A DNA stretch of 38,152 nucleotides, taken from positions 1 through 38,152 of the forward strand of contig QAMW01000026.1 of assembly GCA_003150235.1 (NCBI GenBank), written 5' to 3'. Position 1 is the first letter of the stretch. Every line of letters begins with the position of its first letter. This DNA comes from Bacteroidales bacterium (lineage in GTDB: Bacteria > Bacteroidota > Bacteroidia > Bacteroidales > Muribaculaceae). The translations under genes were made by a program, and so were the position numbers. Below, piece by piece: positions 30,536 through 38,152 of this stretch. The notes beneath the pieces were generated by a model. That model was not told the DNA's origin, did not search any database, and saw only the letters and a program-made list of their open reading frames with translations.

Positions 30536-32613
30536 AAAAAGAAAACCGCACACATATACTGTTCCGCTATCTCGTAGTGATAGGCGCGCTCATGATACTT
30601 GTGGGTCGCGTTGTCTATTTCGCCCTCGACAACACGGTGCTGTCAGCACCTAAATGGAACGCCAAGGCGATGGTCGAACTGTCGCGTACCGACACCATAC
30701 GCCCCGAGCGCGGCGACATACTCGCCGACAACGGGCAGATTCTCGCTACCAACCTATGCTTCTACACCATCCGCATAGACTTCCGCAGCGAACGGTTTCT
30801 CGAAGGGCGCTACCTTCTCGCCCTCGACTCTCTCGCCGATTCACTTGCGCTTCACTTTCCGGTGCGTACCCGTGAGGAATGGCTCAAACGCCTGAAGAAG
30901 CCGATGGATATCGCCGACAAGAAAAAGCGTCCGCGCGCCTATAAGATACTTTCCAACATCTCTTACTCACAGTATCAACTACTCCGTACTTTCCCATTTT
31001 TCTGCATCAAAAACCCCAATAAGAACGGGCTTACACGCGAACGCGTCAATCGTCGCGTCAACCCTTACGGCGCAATGGCGCGACGAAGCATCGGCGGTGT
31101 CGGCATAGACTCCATCACAGGTCAGACCCACGGTATCTCCGGACTTGAGCGCGCCCTCGACTCCCTTCTTTACGGTAAACCTGGCATAGCGAAAAAGGTG
31201 CCCCTCACAAAAGATATCGTCAACTGGACCGACATACCTCCCACACCGGGCTACAATATACGCACCACTATCGACATCAACATGCAGGACATCGTGGAAA
31301 ACGAGCTTAACAACGTGCTCACCACCTGCAATGCCGACTGGGGTGTAGCGGTGTTGATGGAAGTAAAGACAGGCAACATCCGCGCAATCTCCAACCTGGA
31401 GAAAAGCCCTTATTCCGATGAATATATCGAGGGCATGAACCGCGCCGTGCTCGGCTACGAACCCGGATCGGTGGTAAAGACCCTTTCGATGATGATAGCC
31501 CTTGAAGACGGCATAGTGAAAAATGTCGACGACGTGATTGAGACAGGGCATTCGTTTGCTTACGCCGGAGGAAAACCTATAACCGACTCACATGGCGCAC
31601 CATCGATGTCGATAAAAGAAGTAATCGAGCGGTCATCCAACATCGGAATGGCAAAAATCATCACGTCGCGTTATGGTGAAAATCCGGGCGCATTTTATTC
31701 GCGGCTTAAAAAACTCGGTTTTCTCGACCCGATGCACACCGGCATTGCCGGCGAACGACCGCCGCACATCGATTCAGTGGCAAACAACCGTGGCGGCAGA
31801 ATCGCGCTCTCACGCATGTGTTACGGATATTCCACCGAAATACCGCCGCTCTACACCCTGTCAATCTACAACGCCATCGCCAACGACGGCGTGTATGTCA
31901 AGCCTCGTCTTGTCGAGGAACTTATAGGCGAGAACATCGACTCCGTGCTTCCCATATCCTATATGGGCGACGGCAGGGCATGTTCATCGAAAAATGCCGC
32001 ATTGATGCGTGACATGCTCACCAATGTGGTGTGGGGCGAACACGGAACCGGTAAATTGCTAAAGAACGACCGCGTGAAGATAGCCGGAAAAACCGGCACA
32101 TGCTACATTATAGAAAGCGGCGGATATAACACGAGCAAGAAACGTCTTGCCTTCTGTGGATTTTTCCCCGCCGAAAACCCGCTATATTCCTGCATAGTGC
32201 TTACCTGCTACCCGAAGCAGAACATGTTTGGCGCTGCAAGCACATCGGGCACGGTACTAAAAAACATCGCCTTGAAAATGTATTCGCGCGGAATGCTTGA
32301 AAACAGCTCCGACTATCACGACGGTACGCCAAAGGATACGCGCCCGACACTCTATGCAACGGCAAACAACAACCGCTTCAACCATCTTCGCGACCGTCTT
32401 GAAATGGGGCCGATGCGTTACTATGAGCCGCGCAAGACCTCGGGCGGAATGCCAAGTGTTGTCGGCTACAATCTACGCGATGCAATCCACCTGCTTGAAA
32501 AAGCGGGTGTAGATGTGAAAATCAACGGTACAGGATATGTAGTGGCACAATCGCTGCCACCGGGGTCAAAAATCACACCTGGGCAGCGCGTAACCCTCAC
32601 CCTCGCCCAATAA
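30532..32613 (+). CDS. ftsI: Septal peptidoglycan transpeptidase (PBP3/FtsI) with PASTA domain
   Basis: Cross-links peptidoglycan at the septum; target of beta-lactams. The 693-residue protein has a membrane anchor (about 12-32), the dimerisation region with RTDTIRPERGDILADNG, and the transpeptidase domain with all three active-site motifs: S313xxK316 in EPGSVVKTL, S368-S-N370 in SSNIGMAK, and K520TG in AGKTGTCYI. A single C-terminal PASTA domain (about 640-693, MPSVVGYNLRDAIHLLEKAG) is present, as is usual in Bacteroidota FtsI but not in E. coli. FtsW, its glycosyltransferase partner, is encoded at the end of the cluster. Confidence 0.96.
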   Translation: MKKENRTHILFRYLVVIGALMILVGRVVYFALDNTVLSAPKWNAKAMVELSRTDTIRPERGDILADNGQILATNLCFYTIRIDFRSERFLEGRYLLALDSLADSLALHFPVRTREEWLKRLKKPMDIADKKKRPRAYKILSNISYSQYQLLRTFPFFCIKNPNKNGLTRERVNRRVNPYGAMARRSIGGVGIDSITGQTHGISGLERALDSLLYGKPGIAKKVPLTKDIVNWTDIPPTPGYNIRTTIDINMQDIVENELNNVLTTCNADWGVAVLMEVKTGNIRAISNLEKSPYSDEYIEGMNRAVLGYEPGSVVKTLSMMIALEDGIVKNVDDVIETGHSFAYAGGKPITDSHGAPSMSIKEVIERSSNIGMAKIITSRYGENPGAFYSRLKKLGFLDPMHTGIAGERPPHIDSVANNRGGRIALSRMCYGYSTEIPPLYTLSIYNAIANDGVYVKPRLVEELIGENIDSVLPISYMGDGRACSSKNAALMRDMLTNVVWGEHGTGKLLKNDRVKIAGKTGTCYIIESGGYNTSKKRLAFCGFFPAENPLYSCIVLTCYPKQNMFGAASTSGTVLKNIALKMYSRGMLENSSDYHDGTPKDTRPTLYATANNNRFNHLRDRLEMGPMRYYEPRKTSGGMPSVVGYNLRDAIHLLEKAGVDVKINGTGYVVAQSLPPGSKITPGQRVTLTLAQ

Positions 32614-32616
32614 CCC

Positions 32617-32659
32617 CATATAAAAACTGAAATTTGACAACTAAAAATTGAAAACTAAT
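32617..32659 (+). repeat. Low-complexity AACTGAAA-type stretch between ftsI and murE
   Basis: The 46-bp gap contains AAAACTGAAATTTGACAACT followed by AAAAATTGAAAACT, the same style of degenerate unit seen at 22643-22700 and 22889-22950. Confidence 0.5.
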
Positions 32660-34120
32660 ATGAAATCTCTCACGACACTCCTTTCCTCGATAATGGTGGA
32701 AGAAATAATCGGGTCGGATGACAAGGTCATCACCGATGTAGTCAGCGACTCTCGAAAAGTCACCACAGGCTCCATGTTTGTCGCCGTGCGCGGAACCAAT
32801 GTCGACGGACATTCCTTCATCCCGCTACTGCAATACAGCGGCGTAGCGGCAATAGTGTGTGAGGAATTTCCTGAATTTCTCGAAACCTCGATCACCTACA
32901 TAAAGGTAAGCGACTCGGCTGTCGCTCTCGGATATCTCGCCTCGGAATGGTGGGACAACCCTTCGCGCAAGCTGAAACTCGTAGGCGTAACCGGCACAAA
33001 CGGCAAGACCACAACCGCCACGCTCATTTACGAGATGGCACGACTCATGGGCTACAAGGCAGGTCTGCTCTCGACTGTATGCAACTATATCGAGACCGAG
33101 GCAATCCCGACCACACAGACCACTCCCGACCCGCTCACTATCAACGCCCTCCTTCACCGCATGGTCGAGGCGGGATGTTCTTACGCGTCAATGGAGGTAA
33201 GTTCCCACGCCGCCCATCAGCACCGCATCGCCGGGCTTCACTTCGCCGGTGGCATATTCTCCAATCTCACCCGCGACCACCTCGACTATCACAAGACAGT
33301 CGAAGCTTATCTCGCAGCTAAAAAATCATTCTTCGACGGTCTGCCGGCGAGTGCGTTCGCCCTTACCAACATCGACGACAAGGTAGGCGAAGTAATGCTG
33401 CAGAATACCGATGCAAAGAAATACACCTATTCACTCCGTACACGTGCCGATTTCAACGGACGCATCATCGAAAGCCGTCTCGATGGTACGACGATGACCT
33501 TCAACGGACGCGAAGTAGAGGTGCTTTTCACCGGTAAATTCAATGCCTACAACCTTACGGCTGTCTATGGAGCCTCGGTGCTTCTCGGCTGGGATGTCGA
33601 AGAAATTCTTGTGTGCATGAGCCGTCTCGTGCCTGTAGCCGGACGATTCCAGGCGTTCCATTCGCCGAAGGGCTATACCGCCATCGTCGACTATGCTCAT
33701 ACCCCCGATGCCGTGGTCAACGTACTGCAGGCAATCCGCGAGGTAGTCGGCAACCGGGGCTCAATCATCACCGTTGTAGGCGCAGGAGGCAACCGCGACA
33801 AGGGAAAACGCCCCATCATGGCAAAAGAAGCATCGTTACGCAGCGACCGCCTCATACTCACATCGGACAATCCACGCGATGAAGACCCGCAGGAGATACT
33901 TCACGACATGGAAGCCGGGCTTGAAATAGAGGGAAAGAAAAAGACACTTAGCATAGTCGACCGCCGCGAGGCAATCCGCACGGCAGCCGCCCTCGCCGGT
34001 CCCGGCGATGTAATCCTCATCGCAGGAAAGGGACATGAGGACTATCAGGAAATAAAAGGAGTGAAACACCACTTCGACGACCGCGAGGTGGTCAAGGAAA
34101 TATTCGCCACTGAAGCATAA
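32660..34120 (+). CDS. murE: UDP-MurNAc-tripeptide synthetase MurE
   Basis: Adds the third residue, very probably meso-diaminopimelate, to UDP-MurNAc-L-Ala-D-Glu. The 486-residue protein starts at ATG 32660 (a TTG four codons earlier is in low-complexity DNA). It has the N-terminal UDP-binding domain (SDSRKVTTGSMFVAVRG), the ATP loop TGTNGKTTT (about 111-119), TTPDPL, SSHAAHQHRI, NLTRDHLDYH with the carbamylated-Lys region after it, and DNPR (403-406), the signature for diaminopimelate rather than lysine. It belongs to the dcw operon, 46 nt after ftsI. Confidence 0.96.
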   Translation: MKSLTTLLSSIMVEEIIGSDDKVITDVVSDSRKVTTGSMFVAVRGTNVDGHSFIPLLQYSGVAAIVCEEFPEFLETSITYIKVSDSAVALGYLASEWWDNPSRKLKLVGVTGTNGKTTTATLIYEMARLMGYKAGLLSTVCNYIETEAIPTTQTTPDPLTINALLHRMVEAGCSYASMEVSSHAAHQHRIAGLHFAGGIFSNLTRDHLDYHKTVEAYLAAKKSFFDGLPASAFALTNIDDKVGEVMLQNTDAKKYTYSLRTRADFNGRIIESRLDGTTMTFNGREVEVLFTGKFNAYNLTAVYGASVLLGWDVEEILVCMSRLVPVAGRFQAFHSPKGYTAIVDYAHTPDAVVNVLQAIREVVGNRGSIITVVGAGGNRDKGKRPIMAKEASLRSDRLILTSDNPRDEDPQEILHDMEAGLEIEGKKKTLSIVDRREAIRTAAALAGPGDVILIAGKGHEDYQEIKGVKHHFDDREVVKEIFATEA

Positions 34121-34132
34121 CCAGAATTTGAC

Positions 34133-35392
34133 ATGTTATATTATCTATTCAATTATCTCGGACAACTCGGATTTCCCGGCGCGCGACTGATGGACTACAT
34201 CACGTTCCGCTCCGGAGCCGCCCTCGTCTTGTCACTGTTTATAGCCATCGTGTTCGGAAGACGTATAATTGACCGGCTGCAGCTGATGCAAGTCGGCGAG
34301 ATTATCCGTGACCTCGGACTGGAAGGACAGATGAAAAAGACCGGTACCCCGACAATGGGCGGCGTGATAATAATCATCTCCATCCTTATCCCGTGTCTGC
34401 TCGTGGGCAACCTGAGCAACGTCTACATGCTGCTCATGATTGTGGCTACACTGTGGCTCGGCACACTCGGATTCCTTGACGACTACATCAAGGTGGCGCG
34501 TCGTGACAAAGACGGACTGAAAGGGAAGTTCAAGATTGTCGGTCAGGTAGGTCTCGGACTCATCGTGGGACTAACCATGGTGTTCAGCCCCTCAATCACA
34601 ATGAGGGAAAATGTCGAGATTGAGAATATCGAAAATCACGAGATAACGGTAGAATACAAGGCGGAAAACATCAAGTCGCCGCAGACCACCATACCTTTTG
34701 TAAAGAACAACAACTTCAACTATGCCTATTTCACGCAGTGGATGGGCAAATATGCCGCGACAGGCGGATGGATACTCTTCGTGCTTGTGACCATATTCGT
34801 GGTCACGGCAACCTCCAACGGCGCAAATCTCACCGACGGACTTGACGGACTCGCGACGGGCACCTCGGCTATAATAGGCACCGCACTCGCCATAATGGCA
34901 TATCTCGGAGCTAATATCATCTACTCCTCCTACCTCAACATCATGTATATCCCGGGGTCGGAAGAGCTGGTGGTATATATGGCGGCATTTATCGGTGCCC
35001 TTATAGGTTTCCTCTGGTACAACGCCTACCCCGCACAGGTATTCATGGGCGACACTGGCAGTCTCACTCTCGGCGGCATAATCGCGGTATTCGCCATTCT
35101 CATCCGCAAAGAGCTGCTGTTGCCGATACTCTGCGCCATATTCTTCATCGAGGACCTGTCGGTAATTCTGCAGGTGGCTTACTTCAAGTACACCAAACGC
35201 AAGACCGGTGAAGGGAAACGGGTGTTCAAGATGACACCGCTCCACCATCACTACCAGAAACCGGGGGGCACGATACAGGCACTCATCCAGCGACCTTACA
35301 CGGCAATCCCCGAATCAAAGATTGTCACCCGCTTCTGGATTATAGGCATATTTCTCGCAGTAATAACATTTGTCACTCTAAAAATAAGATAA
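34133..35392 (+). CDS. mraY: Phospho-MurNAc-pentapeptide transferase MraY
   Basis: Transfers phospho-MurNAc-pentapeptide to undecaprenyl phosphate to form lipid I in the inner membrane. The 419-residue protein has about ten transmembrane helices and the motifs KKTGTPTMGG, FLDDYIKV (the Asp pair), NGANLTDGLDGLATG, AQVFMGDTGSL and PLHHHYQKPG. It is longer than the roughly 360-residue E. coli protein because of an extra hydrophilic stretch at about 160-195 (RENVEIENIENHEITVEYKA), typical of the Bacteroidota form. It ends in a one-base overlap with murD. Confidence 0.97.
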   Translation: MLYYLFNYLGQLGFPGARLMDYITFRSGAALVLSLFIAIVFGRRIIDRLQLMQVGEIIRDLGLEGQMKKTGTPTMGGVIIIISILIPCLLVGNLSNVYMLLMIVATLWLGTLGFLDDYIKVARRDKDGLKGKFKIVGQVGLGLIVGLTMVFSPSITMRENVEIENIENHEITVEYKAENIKSPQTTIPFVKNNNFNYAYFTQWMGKYAATGGWILFVLVTIFVVTATSNGANLTDGLDGLATGTSAIIGTALAIMAYLGANIIYSSYLNIMYIPGSEELVVYMAAFIGALIGFLWYNAYPAQVFMGDTGSLTLGGIIAVFAILIRKELLLPILCAIFFIEDLSVILQVAYFKYTKRKTGEGKRVFKMTPLHHHYQKPGGTIQALIQRPYTAIPESKIVTRFWIIGIFLAVITFVTLKIR

Positions 35393-36747
35393 TGACTCAA
35401 AATCGCATAGTAATATTAGGCGGCGGTGAAAGCGGCGTAGGTGCCGCGATACTTGCCAAGGATAAAGGATTTGATGTGTTTCTGTCCGATTCCGGCTCGA
35501 TTCCCGCCCATTACAAAGAGCAGCTCGACAAGGAAGGTATCCACTACGAGGAAGGGGGACACACCGAGTCGCTCATCCTCAACGCATCGGAGGTAGTGAA
35601 AAGTCCGGGCATACCTCCGACAGCACCGCTGATGCAGAAAATCACGGCACTCGGCATTCCCGTAATCTCTGAAATCGAGTTTGCCGGACGGTTCACCGAT
35701 GCGAAAATGGTGTGTATCACCGGTAGTAACGGCAAGACTACTACCACACTGCTCACCTACCATATACTCAAAAACGCAGGTATAAACGTGGGTCTCGCCG
35801 GAAATGTCGGCAAAAGCCTTGCGCTTCAGGTAGCGCGTGACCCTCACGACGTGTATGTAATCGAGCTCAGCAGCTTCCAGCTTGAAAACATGTATGACTT
35901 CAAGGCTAACATAGCCGTGATGCTCAACATCACGCCCGACCACATGGACCGTTACGATTATAAGATGCAGAACTACATCAACGCCAAGTTCCGCATAATC
36001 CGCAATCAGACCCCGGAAGACGCCTTCATATTCTGGCAGGATGACCCTGTGATTACAGCCCAGCTGAAAAGTATCAAGACAGAGGCGAAGCTTTACCCGT
36101 TCAGCGAGCATTTCGAGCAAAACGCCGATGCCTACGTGGATGAAAACGGTGAGCTTGTGCTTCATACCACCCACACGTCACTCACGATGCCGCGCAAAGA
36201 GCTGTCGCTCCATGGACTGCATAACCTATACAATTCAATGGCGGCAGGACTTTCGGCATGTCTGCTTGACATAAAGAACGATGTAATACGTCATGCACTT
36301 GAGGATTTTGACGGCGTTGAACACCGCCTCGAATATGTAGACACCATAAAGGGCGTACGCTATATAAACGACTCGAAGGCAACCAACGTGAACTCATGCT
36401 GGTATGCGCTCGAAAGCATGCCGGAGTCACGTAACACGGTGCTCATTCTCGGAGGCAAGGACAAGGGCAACGACTACACTGAAATCGAACCACTTGTAGA
36501 GCGCAAAGTGAAGGCTATCGTGTGTATGGGCAAGGATAACAAGAAATTGCTCGATTTTTTCTCCGGGAAAGTGCCGGAGATTTACGATACTCACTCCATC
36601 GAGGAAGCGGTAGACACTTGCGCATTGATAGCCACCGACGGTGACACAGTGTTGCTGTCGCCCTGCTGCGCGAGCTTCGACCTCTTCAAGAGCTACGAAG
36701 ACCGAGGAGAGCAATTCAAGGCTACCGTGAAGAAGCTCGACAAATGA
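35392..36747 (+). CDS. murD: UDP-MurNAc-L-alanine:D-glutamate ligase MurD
   Basis: Adds D-glutamate to UDP-MurNAc-L-Ala with ATP. The 451-residue protein has an N-terminal Rossmann domain (VILGGGESGVGAAI), the P-loop TGSNGKTTT (110-118), the ELSSFQLE motif, NITPDHMDRY with the metal site, and the C-terminal NDSKATNVNS and GGKDKGNDY segments. The start overlaps the mraY stop (TAATG). murF, often nearby in other phyla, is not in this cluster, as is common for Bacteroidota. Confidence 0.97.
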   Translation: MTQNRIVILGGGESGVGAAILAKDKGFDVFLSDSGSIPAHYKEQLDKEGIHYEEGGHTESLILNASEVVKSPGIPPTAPLMQKITALGIPVISEIEFAGRFTDAKMVCITGSNGKTTTTLLTYHILKNAGINVGLAGNVGKSLALQVARDPHDVYVIELSSFQLENMYDFKANIAVMLNITPDHMDRYDYKMQNYINAKFRIIRNQTPEDAFIFWQDDPVITAQLKSIKTEAKLYPFSEHFEQNADAYVDENGELVLHTTHTSLTMPRKELSLHGLHNLYNSMAAGLSACLLDIKNDVIRHALEDFDGVEHRLEYVDTIKGVRYINDSKATNVNSCWYALESMPESRNTVLILGGKDKGNDYTEIEPLVERKVKAIVCMGKDNKKLLDFFSGKVPEIYDTHSIEEAVDTCALIATDGDTVLLSPCCASFDLFKSYEDRGEQFKATVKKLDK

Positions 36748-36794
36748 ATTTCATAATATTATATTGAAAAACACTTTATAGAAAGATATGGACA

Positions 36795-38150
36795 ATGAAC
36801 GATAACGATTCATATATGTTCGGCACTGCCGAGGCAACGCCGTCGGGAGCGTCTGCCGCCGCAGCAGCGGCGCCTGCCCCCGCTCCCGCCGCAAGCGCCA
36901 TCCCGTACAAGCGTCATGGCGACAAATCCATCTGGGGAATATTCATCATGCTATGCCTCATATCGGTAATCGAGCTATATAGCGCGTCAAGCCGCGAGGT
37001 AGCGTCGGCGGGTGTCTACGGACCGATACTCCGTCACTGCATCATGCTCGGTGTCGGTGTAGCAATCGTGTGGACTCTTGAAAAGGTGCACTACAAATGG
37101 TTTTTCGGTCTCACATGGATACTGGCTGGACTCAGCCTTCTTGCCATGATATACGTGAGCGCGTTCGGCGAAATCGTGAACGGCGCAAGGCGCAGCGTGA
37201 GCCTGTTTGGCATCACGCTCCAGCCGTCGGAGTTCATAAAGATGTCGGCGGTGCTCGTAGTGGCGCGTATCATGGCACGTTCCCAGAAAAAGAGTATCGG
37301 CGTCAACAACAGCGGCATAATATGGTCGGCGCTGTGGGTGCTTGCCTTCGGCGCTGTGTTGTTCAAGCAGGGTCTCACCAACACGATTCTGCTCATGATG
37401 ATAAGTGTAGCGATGATGGTGCTCGGAGGCACGGAATGGAAAAAGTTGCTTGTGGTTGGACTCGTATATTCTGTTATTGCCGGAGGTGCCTTCCTGCTGA
37501 AAGACGCTTTTTCCGACAAGGAGCCGGCAGCGGTCACAGCGGTCACCAACGCACCGGAAGATGTGGCAAACCAGCGTCATCACACCTGGGAGGCGCGAGT
37601 GAGCCGATACTTCTCCTCAACCCCGAAATATGAGGAGCCGATAACCGCCACCAACCGTCAGGAGCAGTACTCCTACATGGCACAGGCAAACGGTGGTCTT
37701 ATCGGTGTATTTCCCGGTAACTCGCGTGAGACGGCACGACTTCCGCTTGCATTCTCCGACTATATTTTCGCGATAATCCTCGAAGACCTCGGTTTTATCG
37801 GCGGATTTTTCCTGTTGCTGTTATATCTCGCCCTGCTGGCACGTGCCGGCGTGATAGCGAGAAAATGCCACAGGGCATTTCCTGTGCTGCTTGTAATCGG
37901 CATGGCGGTGATGATAGTGCTTCAAGCACTTTTCCACATGGCTATTACCACCGGCGCATTTCCCGTTTCAGGTCAGCCACTCCCGCTCATATCCAAAGGA
38001 GGAACGTCGATACTCGTCACTTCGATAGCATTCGGAGCGATGCTAAGCGTAAGCCGTACGGCAGTTCAAAACGGCTCGAAGCAGGCAGTCAAAGAAGAGC
38101 TTAGCGAGCTTCCCGAAGACCTACGAGCCAACAATCCCGTTCAATTCTAA
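36795..38150 (+). CDS. ftsW: Septal peptidoglycan glycosyltransferase FtsW
   Basis: SEDS-family polymerase that joins lipid II into septal glycan strands with FtsI. The 451-residue protein has an Ala/Pro-rich cytoplasmic tail (about 10-35), some ten helices, and the family segments FVNGARRS-like EIVNGARRSVSLFGITLQPSEF, IILEDLGFIGG and the C-terminal GQPLPLISKGGTSIL. The extracytoplasmic loop (about 235-310) is long, with the conserved QEQYSYMAQANGGLIGVFPG. ATG 36795 is the start; an ATG at 36788 runs into a stop after five codons. The stop codon is 2 bp from the window's right edge. Confidence 0.95.
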   Translation: MNDNDSYMFGTAEATPSGASAAAAAAPAPAPAASAIPYKRHGDKSIWGIFIMLCLISVIELYSASSREVASAGVYGPILRHCIMLGVGVAIVWTLEKVHYKWFFGLTWILAGLSLLAMIYVSAFGEIVNGARRSVSLFGITLQPSEFIKMSAVLVVARIMARSQKKSIGVNNSGIIWSALWVLAFGAVLFKQGLTNTILLMMISVAMMVLGGTEWKKLLVVGLVYSVIAGGAFLLKDAFSDKEPAAVTAVTNAPEDVANQRHHTWEARVSRYFSSTPKYEEPITATNRQEQYSYMAQANGGLIGVFPGNSRETARLPLAFSDYIFAIILEDLGFIGGFFLLLLYLALLARAGVIARKCHRAFPVLLVIGMAVMIVLQALFHMAITTGAFPVSGQPLPLISKGGTSILVTSIAFGAMLSVSRTAVQNGSKQAVKEELSELPEDLRANNPVQF

Positions 38151-38152
38151 CG

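Noticed and set aside
1..38152. tRNA genes, CRISPR arrays or a transposase
   Set aside because: No cloverleaf, regular spaced repeat array or transposase motif was seen in the gaps. Reading by eye could miss a degenerate one.

Overview
The window is a chromosomal segment from a member of the Bacteroidota, most likely order Bacteroidales and plausibly family Muribaculaceae. The family placement is inference from gene content and style; no 16S gene is present. The evidence is the many promoters of the Bacteroidales type (-33 TTTG/TTG, about 20 bp, -7 TAnnTTTG), the lack of Shine-Dalgarno boxes, lipoproteins with an acidic export signal after the lipobox Cys, BACON-type domains, and a division/cell-wall cluster with the usual Bacteroidota order. 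All genes but one are on the + strand.

Layout. 1-633: no credible gene. Two tandem, near-perfect promoters point left out of the window and probably drive a strongly expressed unit, perhaps an rRNA operon. They are followed by a 266-bp structured dispersed repeat (copy A). 634-1701 (-): exported endonuclease/exonuclease/phosphatase-family protein. 1854-6063: aroQ, pyk, an O-methyltransferase, rbfA and a LolC/E-like permease. 6163-11392: translation/transcription operon rimP-nusA-infB-folK, with a hairpin at the start of its leader. 11474-11908: small M15 peptidase.

11909-12528: the most interesting stretch. A perfect 22-bp inverted repeat (11924-11945 and 12468-12489) encloses 522 bp. This holds repeat copy B and, just inside the left arm, a canonical promoter pointing left, away from the next operon. 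Inversion between the arms would place that promoter about 60-70 bp before the start codon at 12529. This is the architecture of a Bacteroidales phase-variable invertible promoter, shown here in what looks like the OFF orientation. It would control two LPP20-like envelope proteins and a probably surface-exposed BACON/LamG lipoprotein (12529-15742).

15841-21375: a tight five-gene envelope operon of unassigned function. It encodes a periplasmic transglutaminase-like protein, a CHASE2 membrane sensor with no output domain, a FecR-like secreted protein and two membrane proteins. 21542-22648: a secreted TIM-barrel glycosidase-like protein bracketed by hairpin repeats. 23022-26638: mannose-1-phosphate guanylyltransferase, thioesterase, HAD phosphatase and an orphan histidine kinase. 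26725-29007: a secreted protein with a Bacteroidota C-terminal tail motif, and a cysteine-free sirtuin followed by a terminator. 29204-38150: the dcw cluster rsmH-ftsL-ftsI-murE-mraY-murD-ftsW, reading toward the right edge, where murG would be expected next.

The housekeeping genes are ordinary. The candidates for something new are the putative inverton, the covarying hairpin-repeat family found 3' of genes, and the CHASE2/FecR/transglutaminase operon.
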